Source: Catonella morbi ATCC 51271 (GTDB lineage: Bacteria > Bacillota > Clostridia > Lachnospirales > Lachnospiraceae). From it: DNA of 64,000 nt. The stretch spans positions 373,733 through 437,732 of the forward strand of contig NZ_KI535369.1 in the NCBI RefSeq assembly GCF_000160035.2, read 5' to 3'. Under the pieces are notes generated by a model. It was not told the DNA's origin. It ran no database searches and saw only the letters and a list, made by a program, of their open reading frames with translations. The translations under genes and the position numbers were made by a program. This document shows, in pieces, positions 37,662 through 47,765 of this stretch (position 1 is the first letter of the stretch; each line of letters opens with the position of its first letter).

Positions 37662-38473
37662 AAAAACAAACAGGGTTATCTCAGGGAATTAAAATTATTA
37701 CTGCATCAATATTATCTTTTGGAATGGTTTTTCCTGTTATACTGATGATAATTTCATCTTTTAAACCATCAAAGGATGTATTTGATATGCGCTTATTACC
37801 GCGCAGAATTACGCTCGAAGGTTATCAGAAGGTATTGGAGCAGGGTTTTGGAAGATATTTCCTAAATTCATTGATTGTGTCATTGACCGTCACGGTTGTT
37901 GCATTGATTTTTCATGCTATGGCAGGATATGTACTTGCAAGAGTCGAGTTTAAGGGACGTCAGACAATTTTTCTTTGGATATTAAGTACATTGATGGTAC
38001 CTTTTGCAGTTATTATGATTCCTTTGTTTATTATGATGAAAGAATTCAGTTGGATTAATACTTATGCAGGATTGATTATTCCGGCTATTCCACATGCATA
38101 TGGAATATTCTTATTCAGACAGTTTTTTATGACACTTCCTGACGATTTGGAAGAAGCGGCGGCGATTGACGGATGTTCAGCATTTGGAATATTTAGGCGA
38201 ATTTATTTGCCGCTTTCGTCACCTATAATTGTAACGCTGGCTGTGGCATTTTTTATAGCAAATTGGAACAATTATCTTTGGCCTCTGATAGTAAGTCAGA
38301 AGAAAGAAATGTGGGTACTGCAGGTTGCACTTTCTAATTTTGTGGGGCGCCTTGATACGCCTTGGAATACGGTAATGGCATCAGGTGTGACATCGGTACT
38401 TCCGGTAATCATCATATTCTTTTTCCTACAAAAAAGAATTGTTGACGGTGTTAAGATGAGTGGAATTAAATAA
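37658..38473 (+). CDS. Carbohydrate ABC permease 2 (MalG type)
   Basis: 271 residues with the MalG-type EAA loop (EEAAAIDGCSAFGIFRRIYLPL). The start codon overlaps the stop of permease 1 (ATGA). Confidence 0.92.
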   Translation: MKKQTGLSQGIKIITASILSFGMVFPVILMIISSFKPSKDVFDMRLLPRRITLEGYQKVLEQGFGRYFLNSLIVSLTVTVVALIFHAMAGYVLARVEFKGRQTIFLWILSTLMVPFAVIMIPLFIMMKEFSWINTYAGLIIPAIPHAYGIFLFRQFFMTLPDDLEEAAAIDGCSAFGIFRRIYLPLSSPIIVTLAVAFFIANWNNYLWPLIVSQKKEMWVLQVALSNFVGRLDTPWNTVMASGVTSVLPVIIIFFFLQKRIVDGVKMSGIK

Positions 38474-38503
38474 TAATATTTTAAAGAATAGGGGCATCTG
38501 ATT

Positions 38504-39589
38504 ATGTATAAATATCAGACAAGTAATTTGTCAAATATATTTTTAAGAAGAGAAGTTAAAAGAATGAGAGAGTCATCGTATGACCGGACCGGGGGCAATG
38601 ATGACAGAATCTATATAAAACCGGGAAGTATAGCTACAATTGCGGACATTACCGGACCGGGTATTATTACTCATATATGGATGACTTTAGCTAATGAGGG
38701 ATTTATACAGGAAAAATATAATTTAAGGAAAGCTGTTCTAAGAGCGTATTGGGATAATGAGAAAGAGCCAAGTGTGGAAGTGCCTATAGGTGATTTTTTT
38801 GGTATGGGCCATGCAATGACGCGCAATTTTGTTTCCGCACCATTGCAGATGAGCCCGGAAGATGGACAGGCATTTAACTGTTGGTTTCCGATGCCATTTA
38901 AAAAACATGGACAGATTACCGTAGAAAATGAGTGTGACACGGACTTAATATTGTATTATTATATTGATTATGAAATTGTTGAAGAGTTGCCTGAAGATGT
39001 CCTCACTTTTCATGCACAATGGCGTAGGGAAAATCCAACCAAAGGTAAAAATCCAAAAAAATTCAGCTCACATCGTGCATTCTGTTTTGAAGGAAATAAT
39101 ACTGATGGTAAAGAAAATTACGTACTTATGGAAGCAAAAGGGAATGGGCATTATGTAGGTGCTAATATAAATATACATAATTTGAATAAAACAGCTCTAT
39201 GGGATTGGCCGGGAGAAGGTGATGACATGTTCTTCATTGATGGGGAGCCTTGGCCACCGAGACTACATGGTACAGGAACGGAAGATTATGTAAACATGGC
39301 ATGGTGTCCTACACAGAATTATAGTGCGCCATATCATGGATTAATATTAGGCGGAGAAGATAATTGGAAGGGTAAAATTACGTATTACAGATATCATATA
39401 CAAGATCCGATTGTATTCGATAAATCTATTAAAGCGACTTTTGAACATGGACATAATAATAATAGAAGTGATGACATCAGTTCCACAGCATATTGGTATC
39501 AAAGTGAACCTCATATGAAGTTTCCGAAGCTGCTTCCTGTTGAAAAAAGACTTCCTATAGATGAGGAAAGTTGGAGATGGGATGAATAG
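38504..39589 (+). CDS. GH172-type (DUF2961) glycoside hydrolase
   Basis: 361 residues typical of DUF2961: SYDRTGGNDDRIYIKPG near the N-terminus, GPGIITHIWMT, a core with PIGDFFGMGHAM and GTGTEDYVNMAWCP. Characterised GH172 enzymes include difructose dianhydride I synthase/hydrolase and fructosidase/arabinosidases acting on furanosides. No signal peptide, so it works on imported oligosaccharide in the cytoplasm. Last gene of the operon; it predicts a fructo- or arabino-furanose substrate for the upstream importer. Confidence 0.88.
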   Translation: MYKYQTSNLSNIFLRREVKRMRESSYDRTGGNDDRIYIKPGSIATIADITGPGIITHIWMTLANEGFIQEKYNLRKAVLRAYWDNEKEPSVEVPIGDFFGMGHAMTRNFVSAPLQMSPEDGQAFNCWFPMPFKKHGQITVENECDTDLILYYYIDYEIVEELPEDVLTFHAQWRRENPTKGKNPKKFSSHRAFCFEGNNTDGKENYVLMEAKGNGHYVGANINIHNLNKTALWDWPGEGDDMFFIDGEPWPPRLHGTGTEDYVNMAWCPTQNYSAPYHGLILGGEDNWKGKITYYRYHIQDPIVFDKSIKATFEHGHNNNRSDDISSTAYWYQSEPHMKFPKLLPVEKRLPIDEESWRWDE

Positions 39590-39649
39590 GTAAAATACTT
39601 ATATATTGGACAGACATATGCCAATCATTTGGGATATATTTTGTAGATT

Positions 39650-39700
39650 ATCCATACCAAAATCAAGTAGAGAAAATTTGAATTTGGTATGGATATTTTA
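39650..39700 (+). terminator. Terminator of the GH172 operon
   Basis: Near-perfect stem ATCCATACCAAA/TTTGGTATGGAT followed by ATTTTA. It may work for the convergent kdgK too. Confidence 0.7.
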
Positions 39701-39746
39701 TCTGATATTACTATAAACAATTATAGACACAAAGTACTTATCCGTT

Positions 39747-40844
39747 TTATCTCTTAACCCTTGCAGACTGGCCTGACATCAAGGCTTCAACCTCAGGTTT
39801 TCTTGCCATTGAGGTATCGCCCGGTGTAGTCATTGCAAGTGCACCATGTGCTGCGCCGTAGTTGACAGCCTTGGCCGGATCGCCTGTTTCCATAAGACCA
39901 TAGATTAAACCGGAAGCAAAGCTGTCGCCACCTCCTACTCTGTCAAGAATTTCAAGCCCTTTATATTCGTTAGCGTGGTATATTTTACCATCTACATAAA
40001 GCATTGCAGACCAGTCATTTACAGTAGCGGTTTTAACTTCACGAAGCGTAGTTCCTGCTGCCTTCCAGTTGGTATACACCTTTGTAGCTTCATTTAACAT
40101 AAGCTTATAGCCGTCTAAATTAAGAGAAGTTAAATCTTCAGCATTTCCCGGAACTTCAAAGCCGAGGCAGGCGGTATAATCTTCTTCATTTCCTATCATT
40201 ACATCCACATATTTTGCTATTTCGCGGTTAACTTCCCTGCACTTTTCCAGACCGCCTATATGCTTCCACAGAGAAGGGCGGTAGTTCAAATCATAACTTA
40301 CAATAGTGCCGTACTCTTTAGCCTTTTTAACAGCTCCTATAGTAAACTCTGCGGTGCTTTCAGAAAGAGCTGCAAAAATACCGCCTGTATGAAACCATCT
40401 TACACCGAGTTTACCAAAGAGGTGGTCAAAATCAAAATCTCCCGGTTTAAGCTGGCTTGCAGCGGTGTTTGCTCTGTCAGATATGCCGAGTGCACCTCTT
40501 GCGCCATATCCTCTTTCGGTAAAATTAAGTCCGTTTCGTACTGCTCTTCCTATACCGTCAAAATCTTTCCATACGATAAAATCAGAGTCTACCTTGCCGG
40601 CATCTATCATTTCTTCTATGAGGTAGCCTACATCATTTTTGGCAAGTGAGGTTATAACTGCTGTTTTAAGTCCGAAGCATTTAGCAAGTCCTCTTGCTAC
40701 GTTGTACTCCCCGCCACCCTCATAAGCGTTGAAGCTTCTTGCGGTTCTTATTCTGCCCTCGCCCGGATCAAGGCGCAGCATTACCTCTCCCATTGACACC
40801 TCATCATAGGTGCATTCACTTTTACTTTTAATTTGTAAATTCAT
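39747..40844 (-). CDS. kdgK: 2-keto-3-deoxygluconate kinase (PfkB family)
   Basis: 365 residues. The PfkB C-terminal signature DRVGGGDSFASGLIYG holds the catalytic Asp. GEVMLRLDPG and EGGGEYNVARGLAK match the substrate-binding N-terminal lid of KDG kinases. The ATG at 40844 is preferred, with GGAGG 5 bases upstream. It phosphorylates KDG to KDPG. Divergent from the LacI gene region and just after eda on the same strand, forming the lower end of the uronate pathway. Confidence 0.9.
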   Translation of the reverse strand: MNLQIKSKSECTYDEVSMGEVMLRLDPGEGRIRTARSFNAYEGGGEYNVARGLAKCFGLKTAVITSLAKNDVGYLIEEMIDAGKVDSDFIVWKDFDGIGRAVRNGLNFTERGYGARGALGISDRANTAASQLKPGDFDFDHLFGKLGVRWFHTGGIFAALSESTAEFTIGAVKKAKEYGTIVSYDLNYRPSLWKHIGGLEKCREVNREIAKYVDVMIGNEEDYTACLGFEVPGNAEDLTSLNLDGYKLMLNEATKVYTNWKAAGTTLREVKTATVNDWSAMLYVDGKIYHANEYKGLEILDRVGGGDSFASGLIYGLMETGDPAKAVNYGAAHGALAMTTPGDTSMARKPEVEALMSGQSARVKR

Positions 40845-40969
40845 ATGTCCTCCATTCATATACCCCAAACTTGGAATTGTAATAAAATCTTTGATTTGAG
40901 CACTTAAGCTTAGATTTTAGTTTTTAATAATTATGTTTATTTGTTAACGTCTGGCTGATTTAGTAAAAA

Positions 40970-41602
40970 TTAACGTACGCTTTTAAAAATATCCATAGCC
41001 TCTTTTGAAAGCCTAGTTATTTCATCCCATTTTCCGTCTTTTATAAGATCCTTTGTACAAAGCCAAGAGCCACCGACAGCTGCAATCTTGTCAAATTCAA
41101 GATAAGCGGTGAGGTTAGACAGACTAACTCCGCCGGTAGGCACGAATTTGAGATTAGGGAAAGGAGCGGAAATAGCCTTAATGGTTTTAAGTCCTCCGTA
41201 GTTTTCAGCAGGGAAGAATTTAATAACCTTAATATCTTCTTTAATAAGCTGCATTACTTCTGTAGGAGTAACAGCACCCGGAAGCATATATACACCAAGT
41301 TCTTTGGCATATCTGATTACTTCAAGGTCACTTCCCGGAGAAACGATGAATTTTGCTCCTGCATCAGTTGCTGCCTTTGCCTGCTCTTTTGTAATTACAG
41401 TGCCTGCTCCCACTATCATATCAGGCACGTTTAAGGCTATCTGTCTGATAGCTTCCTCAGCAGCAGCAGTTCTAAATGTAATTTCACAGATATTAATTCC
41501 TCCGGCAAGCAAAGCCTTCGCAAGAGGAACAGCATTAGCCGTATCCTCCAGTACTACTACCGGAATTACCCCACAGTTTTCAATAATTTTGTACAATGAC
41601 AT
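40970..41602 (-). CDS. eda: KDPG (2-keto-3-deoxy-6-phosphogluconate) aldolase
   Basis: 210 residues, the usual length. EITFRTAAAEEAI, GAGTVITKEQA, and the Schiff-base Lys in IKFFPAENYGG are present. It splits KDPG into pyruvate and glyceraldehyde-3-phosphate. Transcribed toward kdgK, 125 bases apart, and probably in one operon. TTAGGAGG precedes the ATG. The LacI-type palindrome at 41686 lies just upstream. Confidence 0.93.
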   Translation of the reverse strand: MSLYKIIENCGVIPVVVLEDTANAVPLAKALLAGGINICEITFRTAAAEEAIRQIALNVPDMIVGAGTVITKEQAKAATDAGAKFIVSPGSDLEVIRYAKELGVYMLPGAVTPTEVMQLIKEDIKVIKFFPAENYGGLKTIKAISAPFPNLKFVPTGGVSLSNLTAYLEFDKIAAVGGSWLCTKDLIKDGKWDEITRLSKEAMDIFKSVR

Positions 41603-41685
41603 AAGCGCCTCCTAAATATTTTTATAAAAAATTACTAAATGATATTGACATCGAAGCCATTATAGCATAAAATATGATATAAGTA

Positions 41686-41703
41686 AACGGTTACGTAAAC
41701 GTT
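41686..41703. promoter_or_regulatory. LacI-type operator between eda and the LacI gene
   Basis: Near-palindrome AACGGTTACGTAAACGTT with central TACGTA and one mismatched pair, the usual LacI/CcpA-family form, placed to control both eda-kdgK and the divergent regulator. Confidence 0.6.
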
Positions 41704-41766
41704 AATCATTAATTTGTTTGAACGAAGAGTTTACTTTAAGTCTATAGTTTGGAGATGGATGATTTT

Positions 41767-42844
41767 ATGAAGAACGCTTTAGGTACAGTTACTATAAAGG
41801 ATATATCAAAAAAATTAGGGATATCTTCGGTTTCTGTTCACAGAGCACTTAAGGGCAAAGAAGGAATAAGTGATGAACTTCGTGCCAAGATTCTGAAAAC
41901 ATCAAAGGAAATGGGGTATGTGGAAAATTATGCGGCAGCTTCGATTAAAAGAAAGACTGAGAGAATAGCCGTAGTTCTCCCGAAAGGTAAATGGGAGAAA
42001 AAAATGTACTTCGACTATATTTGGCTTGGAATTAAAAAAAGTGCGAAGGAATTGAAGGGGTTAAATGTGGAAACCATACCCTTTGTATGTGATGACGAAG
42101 ATCAACAGCTTGCACAGCTTAAAGAAATAGCTGAAGCAGGTTCCGGTGAATATGGCGGAGTTATAACAATCTCATTTACCAGAGCCCCTGAAGTACTTAT
42201 GCAGTTGCAGAGATTATTGGCACAGAATATAAGGGTTTTAGTTATAGACGATCATATTGAAATTCCCGAAGGGCTTATCTGTATTCATCCGAGAGAAGTA
42301 CAGGTAGGAAAGGTAGCGGCTGAGCTTGCTACGCTTATAACTCCTGAAAAAGGAAGAATACTGGTATCGAGCGGTCGCGCTGATTACAAAAATACATGAA
42401 GGTCGTTTGAACAGCTTTTGTAACTATATAAAAGAACATAAGCCGGGATTGGTATTAGAGTTCGTAAAAGGTTACACAAGAAAAATGAATCCTAAGGGTG
42501 AACTTTATCAAAACACCTGTGAAGCACTTGATAAGTATGATGATGTTTGTCTGATGTATGCCCTTACTTCACATGACAATGTGGCTTTTGTAGAAGCGGT
42601 TGAAAGAAGGAAAGGGAATAATAAAGTAAACATAATCGGTACAGACTTAAATGAGGAAACTTTAGAATTTCTCAAGCAGAAGAAAATGGTGGCGGTTATA
42701 GACCAAAATCCTTATAAAAAGGGATATATTGCTTTTAATGCCATGGTTGACTGTCTTATTAAAAATCTGCCTGTACCGGATGTGATGTTTTGCAAAATTG
42801 ATATTGTTCTTGAAAATAATGCGGAACTTTACAATGTACAATAG
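41767..42844 (+). pseudogene. LacI-family regulator of the uronate genes, frameshifted
   Basis: HTH VTIKDISKKLGISSVSVHRAL and most of the effector domain are in the first frame, ending at a TGA (42397). An extra A in the run at 42388-42392 shifts the frame; text resumes as KIHEGRLNSFCNYIKEH and continues to 42844 (EHKPGLVLEFVKGY...). Together about 360 residues, a normal LacI length. If real, the DNA-binding half lacks its dimer C-terminus, so repression of eda/kdgK and the glycosaminoglycan operon may be lost. Confidence 0.8.
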
Positions 42845-42949
42845 TTAATGTTTGATTATGAAAGGTTTTGTACATATTTTTTCGACTGATAAGGATGTGC
42901 AAAAAAACTCATATATATAATTTTATATCCAAAAAAGGAGGATTGTTTT

Positions 42950-44287
42950 ATGAAAAAGAAATTTTTACAGAGAATTGGGGTTGCAGTAATTTCCGGGGCT
43001 ATGGTGGTATCAGCATTGGCAGGATGTGGAAATAATGCAAAAACAGACAAGTCTTCTACCGTCAGCACAGCTAAATCAGCATCAACTAAATCAGGGACAA
43101 GCAGTGCTGCAACAGGTTCTGATGCAAAGAAGTTCAGCGGAGTAAAGCTTGTATACTGGTCAAGCTGGGAAGCTACAGAACCTCAGGGAATGGTTGTTGC
43201 AGAGGCTGTTGAGGCTTATGAAAAAGAAACAGGTGTTGACATTGAGCTTGAGTTTAAAGGACGCAAAGGTATTAAAGAGGGCTTAATCCCTGCACTTGAC
43301 GCAAACCAGCAGGTAGACTTCTTTGATGGTCAGGGAAATAAGAGCAATTATGGTGATCGTATTATAAATCTTGAAGACTTAGTTAAGGAGCATAATTATG
43401 AGCCTCGTACCAATCCGACAATGATAGCTCTTTTCAGAAGCTATCATGATGGTGTACTGAAAGAGATACCTTTCCAGTTTAGGGCCAATGCTTACCTTTA
43501 CAACAAAAAGCTTTTCAAACAGGCAGGTATTGAGAAGGCGCCTGCTAACTGGGATGAGTTTTTAACTGCTTGTCAGAAACTTAAAGATGCAGGAATAACT
43601 CCTATTACTACAGATGATGCATACGTACCTCAGGCATTTGGTATGCACCTTGGAAGACTTGCCGGAGTTAAGGGCTTAAAGGAAATCATAAACGGAAATG
43701 GTTGGGACAGACCTGAAGTTTTACAGACAGCTAATGACCTTGCAGATCTTGCAGCCAAGGGATATTTCTCAGAGCTTGTAGCTTCAAACGTATACCCTAC
43801 AGGACAGAATACAGAGTTTGCAACAGGTAAGGTTGCTATGTACTGTGTAGGAACATATATGGTTAACGAAGTTAAAAATATTACCGGTCCTGATTTCGAA
43901 TGGGGATTCTTCTCATATCCTGCGGTAAATAATGGTGTTAACGGAACAGAAACAATGGTTATAGGTGGGCAGAGTTTTGCCATCACATCAAAGTGCCAGA
44001 ATAAGGAAGCTGCTTTTGGATTTATCGAGAAGATGACAAGAGGAGAATTTGATGCGAAGTTGGCCAGAGAAAGTATAAGCATTTCTGCCGATACCGAAAA
44101 TAAAAATTGGCCTGAGCAGCTTGCGGATGTAAAGCCTTACTTTGACAATTGCAAGGAGATTATGGGTAATGCAGAAAGTAATCCTGAAATTACACCTGCA
44201 TTAAAGGAAAACTTAATTAAGCTTTACTCCGGAAAAATTACAGGCGCAGAGTTTGTTGAAAACATGAAAAAGGCAGCAGGAAAATAA
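42950..44287 (+). CDS. Sugar-binding lipoprotein of the glycosaminoglycan importer
   Basis: 445 residues. Lipobox LAGC after a short hydrophobic signal, an Ala/Ser/Thr/Lys linker, then a family 1 SBP (GVKLVYWSSWEATEPQG, GKVAMYCVGTYMVN). AAGGAGG before the ATG. It opens the long locus and should bind unsaturated uronate oligosaccharides, an inference from the neighbours. Confidence 0.92.
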   Translation: MKKKFLQRIGVAVISGAMVVSALAGCGNNAKTDKSSTVSTAKSASTKSGTSSAATGSDAKKFSGVKLVYWSSWEATEPQGMVVAEAVEAYEKETGVDIELEFKGRKGIKEGLIPALDANQQVDFFDGQGNKSNYGDRIINLEDLVKEHNYEPRTNPTMIALFRSYHDGVLKEIPFQFRANAYLYNKKLFKQAGIEKAPANWDEFLTACQKLKDAGITPITTDDAYVPQAFGMHLGRLAGVKGLKEIINGNGWDRPEVLQTANDLADLAAKGYFSELVASNVYPTGQNTEFATGKVAMYCVGTYMVNEVKNITGPDFEWGFFSYPAVNNGVNGTETMVIGGQSFAITSKCQNKEAAFGFIEKMTRGEFDAKLARESISISADTENKNWPEQLADVKPYFDNCKEIMGNAESNPEITPALKENLIKLYSGKITGAEFVENMKKAAGK

Positions 44288-44353
44288 ACTATAGGCCTTA
44301 TTTGTGATAATATGTAATTTGCAGCAGAACTTGTAAATATGCATAATAGGGCA

Positions 44354-44389
44354 GGCAGGTAACAAACGTTATTTGACCTGCCCATTTTT
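44354..44389 (+). terminator. Intercistronic hairpin between SBP and permeases
   Basis: GGCAGGT/ACCTGCC stem followed by CATTTTT. As the permeases follow directly, this is probably a partial terminator that keeps binding protein levels above permease levels. Confidence 0.65.
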
Positions 44390-44438
44390 GTAAATTATGT
44401 ATATAAAACAGTGGTCTGTATCAGAAGGGAAAATATTT

Positions 44439-45347
44439 ATGAAACGCAATAAAAGTATGATCTTAGCATTTACTCTTCCCGGAACATTATTGTTTTTTGG
44501 AGTATTTGTCTATCCAATAATAAGAACCGTAATTATGAGCTTTTTTAGGATTGTGGAAATTACGGATCCTGTCAACAAATGGGAATTCAGAGGATTTGGG
44601 AACTATCTGGACTTGTTTAATACACCGTTATTTAGACAGTCACTTGTTAATATAGGTAAGATATGGACCATAGGTGGCATAATTACACTCGCAATATCAT
44701 TGATGTTAGCCATTATCTTAACCAGCGGTATAAGAGGAAAAGCATTTTTTCAGGCGGCAATTTATCTGCCAAACGTAATAAGTGCGGTAGCTATGGCTAC
44801 AATGTGGATTCAGTATGTATTTAATTCTTCTTACGGATTTTTAACAACATTTTTTAGAATGTTAGGTTTAGAAAGCCTTGCAAAGATACAATGGCTTGAT
44901 GAAGAACATAAATTTTGGGCACTTCTTATTTCCTACTGTTTTGGAATGATAGGGCATCATATGCTCATATGGATAAGCGGTATAGAGAGAATAAGTAAGG
45001 AATATTATGAGGCCTCAGGCATAGATGGGGCAAATAAGGTTCAGCAGTTTTTTCATGTCACTCTTCCTCTTTTAAGAGGTATTTTAAGAACAAATATTAT
45101 TATGTGGTCTATAAGAATAGCAGGTTTCTTTATATGGTCACAGCTTTTCTCACCTCTTACAGCAGATACTTCTACTGTAGTTCCTATGGTATATATGTAC
45201 ACCAAGGTATTTGGAGCGGAAACTGCAGATATAATTTCTCGTGATGCCGGAGCAGGTGCGGCAATAGGTATAATTCTTTGTGTTTTAGTGTTACTTATAT
45301 TTAAAATTTCAAACAAAGTTCTTAAGGATGATGATTTGGAATTTTAA
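44439..45347 (+). CDS. Carbohydrate ABC permease 1 of the glycosaminoglycan locus
   Basis: 302-residue CUT1 permease with six helices and the EAA loop (YYEASGIDGANKVQQFFHVTLPLL). The start at 44439 follows AGAAGGG. The 14-residue longer frame from 44397 is possible. Confidence 0.9.
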   Translation: MKRNKSMILAFTLPGTLLFFGVFVYPIIRTVIMSFFRIVEITDPVNKWEFRGFGNYLDLFNTPLFRQSLVNIGKIWTIGGIITLAISLMLAIILTSGIRGKAFFQAAIYLPNVISAVAMATMWIQYVFNSSYGFLTTFFRMLGLESLAKIQWLDEEHKFWALLISYCFGMIGHHMLIWISGIERISKEYYEASGIDGANKVQQFFHVTLPLLRGILRTNIIMWSIRIAGFFIWSQLFSPLTADTSTVVPMVYMYTKVFGAETADIISRDAGAGAAIGIILCVLVLLIFKISNKVLKDDDLEF

Positions 45348-45377
45348 AAGTTAAATTTAGTTATGAAAGGTTTGATT

Positions 45378-46271
45378 ATGAAAAAGTTAAAAACTGCAAA
45401 AAATAGTAAAAATACTGTACCTTTTAACTTATCTAAGGAAATTAAGCTTCTGCCGGGGTATATAATTATTATTGCATGGATTCTTTTTACAGTAGTGCTT
45501 TTGGGCTGGGTAGTAGCAGCAAGTTTATCTACAACTGCTGATATATTTTCCGGAGATATTTTGAGCTTTAAGACCGGAATCCATTTTGAAAACTACGTAA
45601 AGGCATGGGTATCATCAAACGTTTCGGTATTTTTTACCAATTCGTTGATTTATGCCGTTTTATCCTGTTTATTTCTTATTATTATCTGCGCACCTTATGC
45701 GTATGTTTTGCAGAGATATGAATTTTTTGGCAGGAAAACCATTACCTCTGCTTTAGCGGGAACTATGGGAATTCCTATTATTATGGTTATAATTCCGCTT
45801 TATACCTGGGTTGCAAGAACGGGTGTACTCGGTAATGCTTTCTCAAACAGAATTGTACTTATAATTCTTTTTGTAGCAGTAAAAGTACCATATACAACAA
45901 CTTTCCTTATGGCATATTTTGCAAATATTTCCAAAGCTTATGAAGAAGCTGCGGCAATTGATGGCTGCCACCCTGTAAAGGCTTTCTGGAAGATAGTATT
46001 CCCACTCGCTCAGGGCGGTGTTGTAACAGTAACAATTTTTAATTTCATAGCAATATGGAACGAGTATTTTCTCTCGCTGTTATTCGTAAACTCAGAGAAG
46101 TTAAGACCTGTAGCCTTAGGACTGTTCTCAATGATTAACGGTATGAAGTACAGCGGAGACTGGTCAGGCTTATTTGCTTCGGTAATAATTGTATTTATTC
46201 CTACTTTTGTGCTTTATCTGGGATTGTCTAAGAAGATTATAGGCGGAATAACAGGAGGAGTTAAGGGATAA
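45378..46271 (+). CDS. Carbohydrate ABC permease 2 of the glycosaminoglycan locus
   Basis: 297 residues, MalG type, EAA loop YEEAAAIDGCHPVKAFWKIV. The start at 45378 has GAAAGG 8 bases upstream. No ATPase is encoded in this cassette either. Confidence 0.9.
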   Translation: MKKLKTAKNSKNTVPFNLSKEIKLLPGYIIIIAWILFTVVLLGWVVAASLSTTADIFSGDILSFKTGIHFENYVKAWVSSNVSVFFTNSLIYAVLSCLFLIIICAPYAYVLQRYEFFGRKTITSALAGTMGIPIIMVIIPLYTWVARTGVLGNAFSNRIVLIILFVAVKVPYTTTFLMAYFANISKAYEEAAAIDGCHPVKAFWKIVFPLAQGGVVTVTIFNFIAIWNEYFLSLLFVNSEKLRPVALGLFSMINGMKYSGDWSGLFASVIIVFIPTFVLYLGLSKKIIGGITGGVKG

Positions 46272-46352
46272 AAAAGTAATTTGCAAGCTATGCGTTTAGT
46301 GGCTTAGAGATTATTGTAATGAGCCGGGTAAAAGGAGAGTGAAGTAGAGAAT

Positions 46353-47765
46353 ATGAATTTGCTATTTGTTTTTGCGGATCAATGGAGAGCCGGAGCCATG
46401 GGCTATGCTAATGAAGATCCTGTGTTAACTCCTCTGATGGACAGATTTTGTTCAGAGTCAACCTATTGTGATCATGCTTTCAGTACATTTCCTGTCTGCT
46501 CACCTCATAGGGCAAGTCTTATGACCGGAAAATATCCGCTGTCGGCAGGATTTTTTACAAATTGTAAAAGAGGCTTACCTTTAAGACTTGGTGATGACGA
46601 GATTTGTGTGGGACAGGTGCTTAAAGAGGCGGGCTATGATACAGCCTATATAGGAAAATGGCATTTGGACGAGCCTGAACAGAACCACTGTGAGGAGCCA
46701 AAGTCAGGTGCAAGGGACTGGGATGCATACACTCCTCCGGGAGTAAGAAGACATGGCTTTGACTACTGGTATTCCTATGGAACCTGTGATACACATTTAT
46801 CACCTCATTACTGGCAGGACACAGATGAGATGATTAAGGTAAAACAGTGGTCTCCCGAACATGAAACCGATAAGGCTATAGAATATCTGTCAGAAAAAAG
46901 AGATAAATCAAAGCCGTTTGCCCTCTATATGTCCTGGAACCCTCCGCACAGCGTTTACAGTGAGGTTCCTGAGGAGTATCTGAATCTCTATGATAAAGTA
47001 GAGCTAAAAAGCAATGTAAACTTAAAAGATATACATCATCATACGGGAGAAAATGCTGCAAGGACAGAGGAAGAAATGATTCTTACAACGAAGCAGTATT
47101 ATGCGGCTGTAAGCGGTCTTGACAGGCAGTTTGGACGATTGATTGATTATCTTAAAGAAAATAACTTATATGATGATACCCTTATTATTTTATCTGCGGA
47201 TCATGGAGATATGATGGGTTCGCATGGCCTTATGGGAAAACATGTGTGGTATGAAGAATCAATCAGAATACCGTTTGTAGTACATATGCCGGGTAATGAC
47301 AATAAAAAATGCTGTACCTGTATAGGAAGTCAGGATATGATGCCTACTGTCTTAGGGCTCTTAAATTGTCCTATACCTGATACGGTAGAGGGCGAAGACT
47401 GCTCAAGATTTATAAAGGGCGAAGAAGATGAGGACAGGGTAAGCTTTATCTGTGCCTCTCCGGGAAGAGCGGATTTTGTTGAAAAATTTAAGAAAGCGGG
47501 CAAAAACCCTGCAGCCTATGGCTGGCGCGGAGTAAGGACTAAAAGATATACCTTTGTATTAGAACTTGGCTATGATGTGATTTGTAAGCCTAAGAGATAT
47601 CTTTATGATATATTAAAAGATCCGGAGCAGAAAAATCTGCTTGATTTAGAGGATGAAGAAAATAAAGAGATTGCAAAAAAGCTCGAAGCAGAGGTTATAG
47701 GCTGGATGAAGCGTCAAAATGACAGTTTTCTTGATAACTGGCTTAAGGAAGCAGATAATGAATAA
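46353..47765 (+). CDS. Type I sulfatase (Cys type), cytoplasmic
   Basis: 470 residues. The formylglycine site is C49-S-P-H-R53 in FPVCSPHRASLMTG (CxPxR), with the N-terminal metal Asp in FADQ and ADHGDMMG for the remaining ligands. It hydrolyses a sulfate ester, here likely on an unsaturated glycosaminoglycan disaccharide. No signal peptide, so it acts after import. The formylglycine-generating (anSME) gene is not in the window. AAGGAG before the ATG. Confidence 0.9.
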   Translation: MNLLFVFADQWRAGAMGYANEDPVLTPLMDRFCSESTYCDHAFSTFPVCSPHRASLMTGKYPLSAGFFTNCKRGLPLRLGDDEICVGQVLKEAGYDTAYIGKWHLDEPEQNHCEEPKSGARDWDAYTPPGVRRHGFDYWYSYGTCDTHLSPHYWQDTDEMIKVKQWSPEHETDKAIEYLSEKRDKSKPFALYMSWNPPHSVYSEVPEEYLNLYDKVELKSNVNLKDIHHHTGENAARTEEEMILTTKQYYAAVSGLDRQFGRLIDYLKENNLYDDTLIILSADHGDMMGSHGLMGKHVWYEESIRIPFVVHMPGNDNKKCCTCIGSQDMMPTVLGLLNCPIPDTVEGEDCSRFIKGEEDEDRVSFICASPGRADFVEKFKKAGKNPAAYGWRGVRTKRYTFVLELGYDVICKPKRYLYDILKDPEQKNLLDLEDEENKEIAKKLEAEVIGWMKRQNDSFLDNWLKEADNE

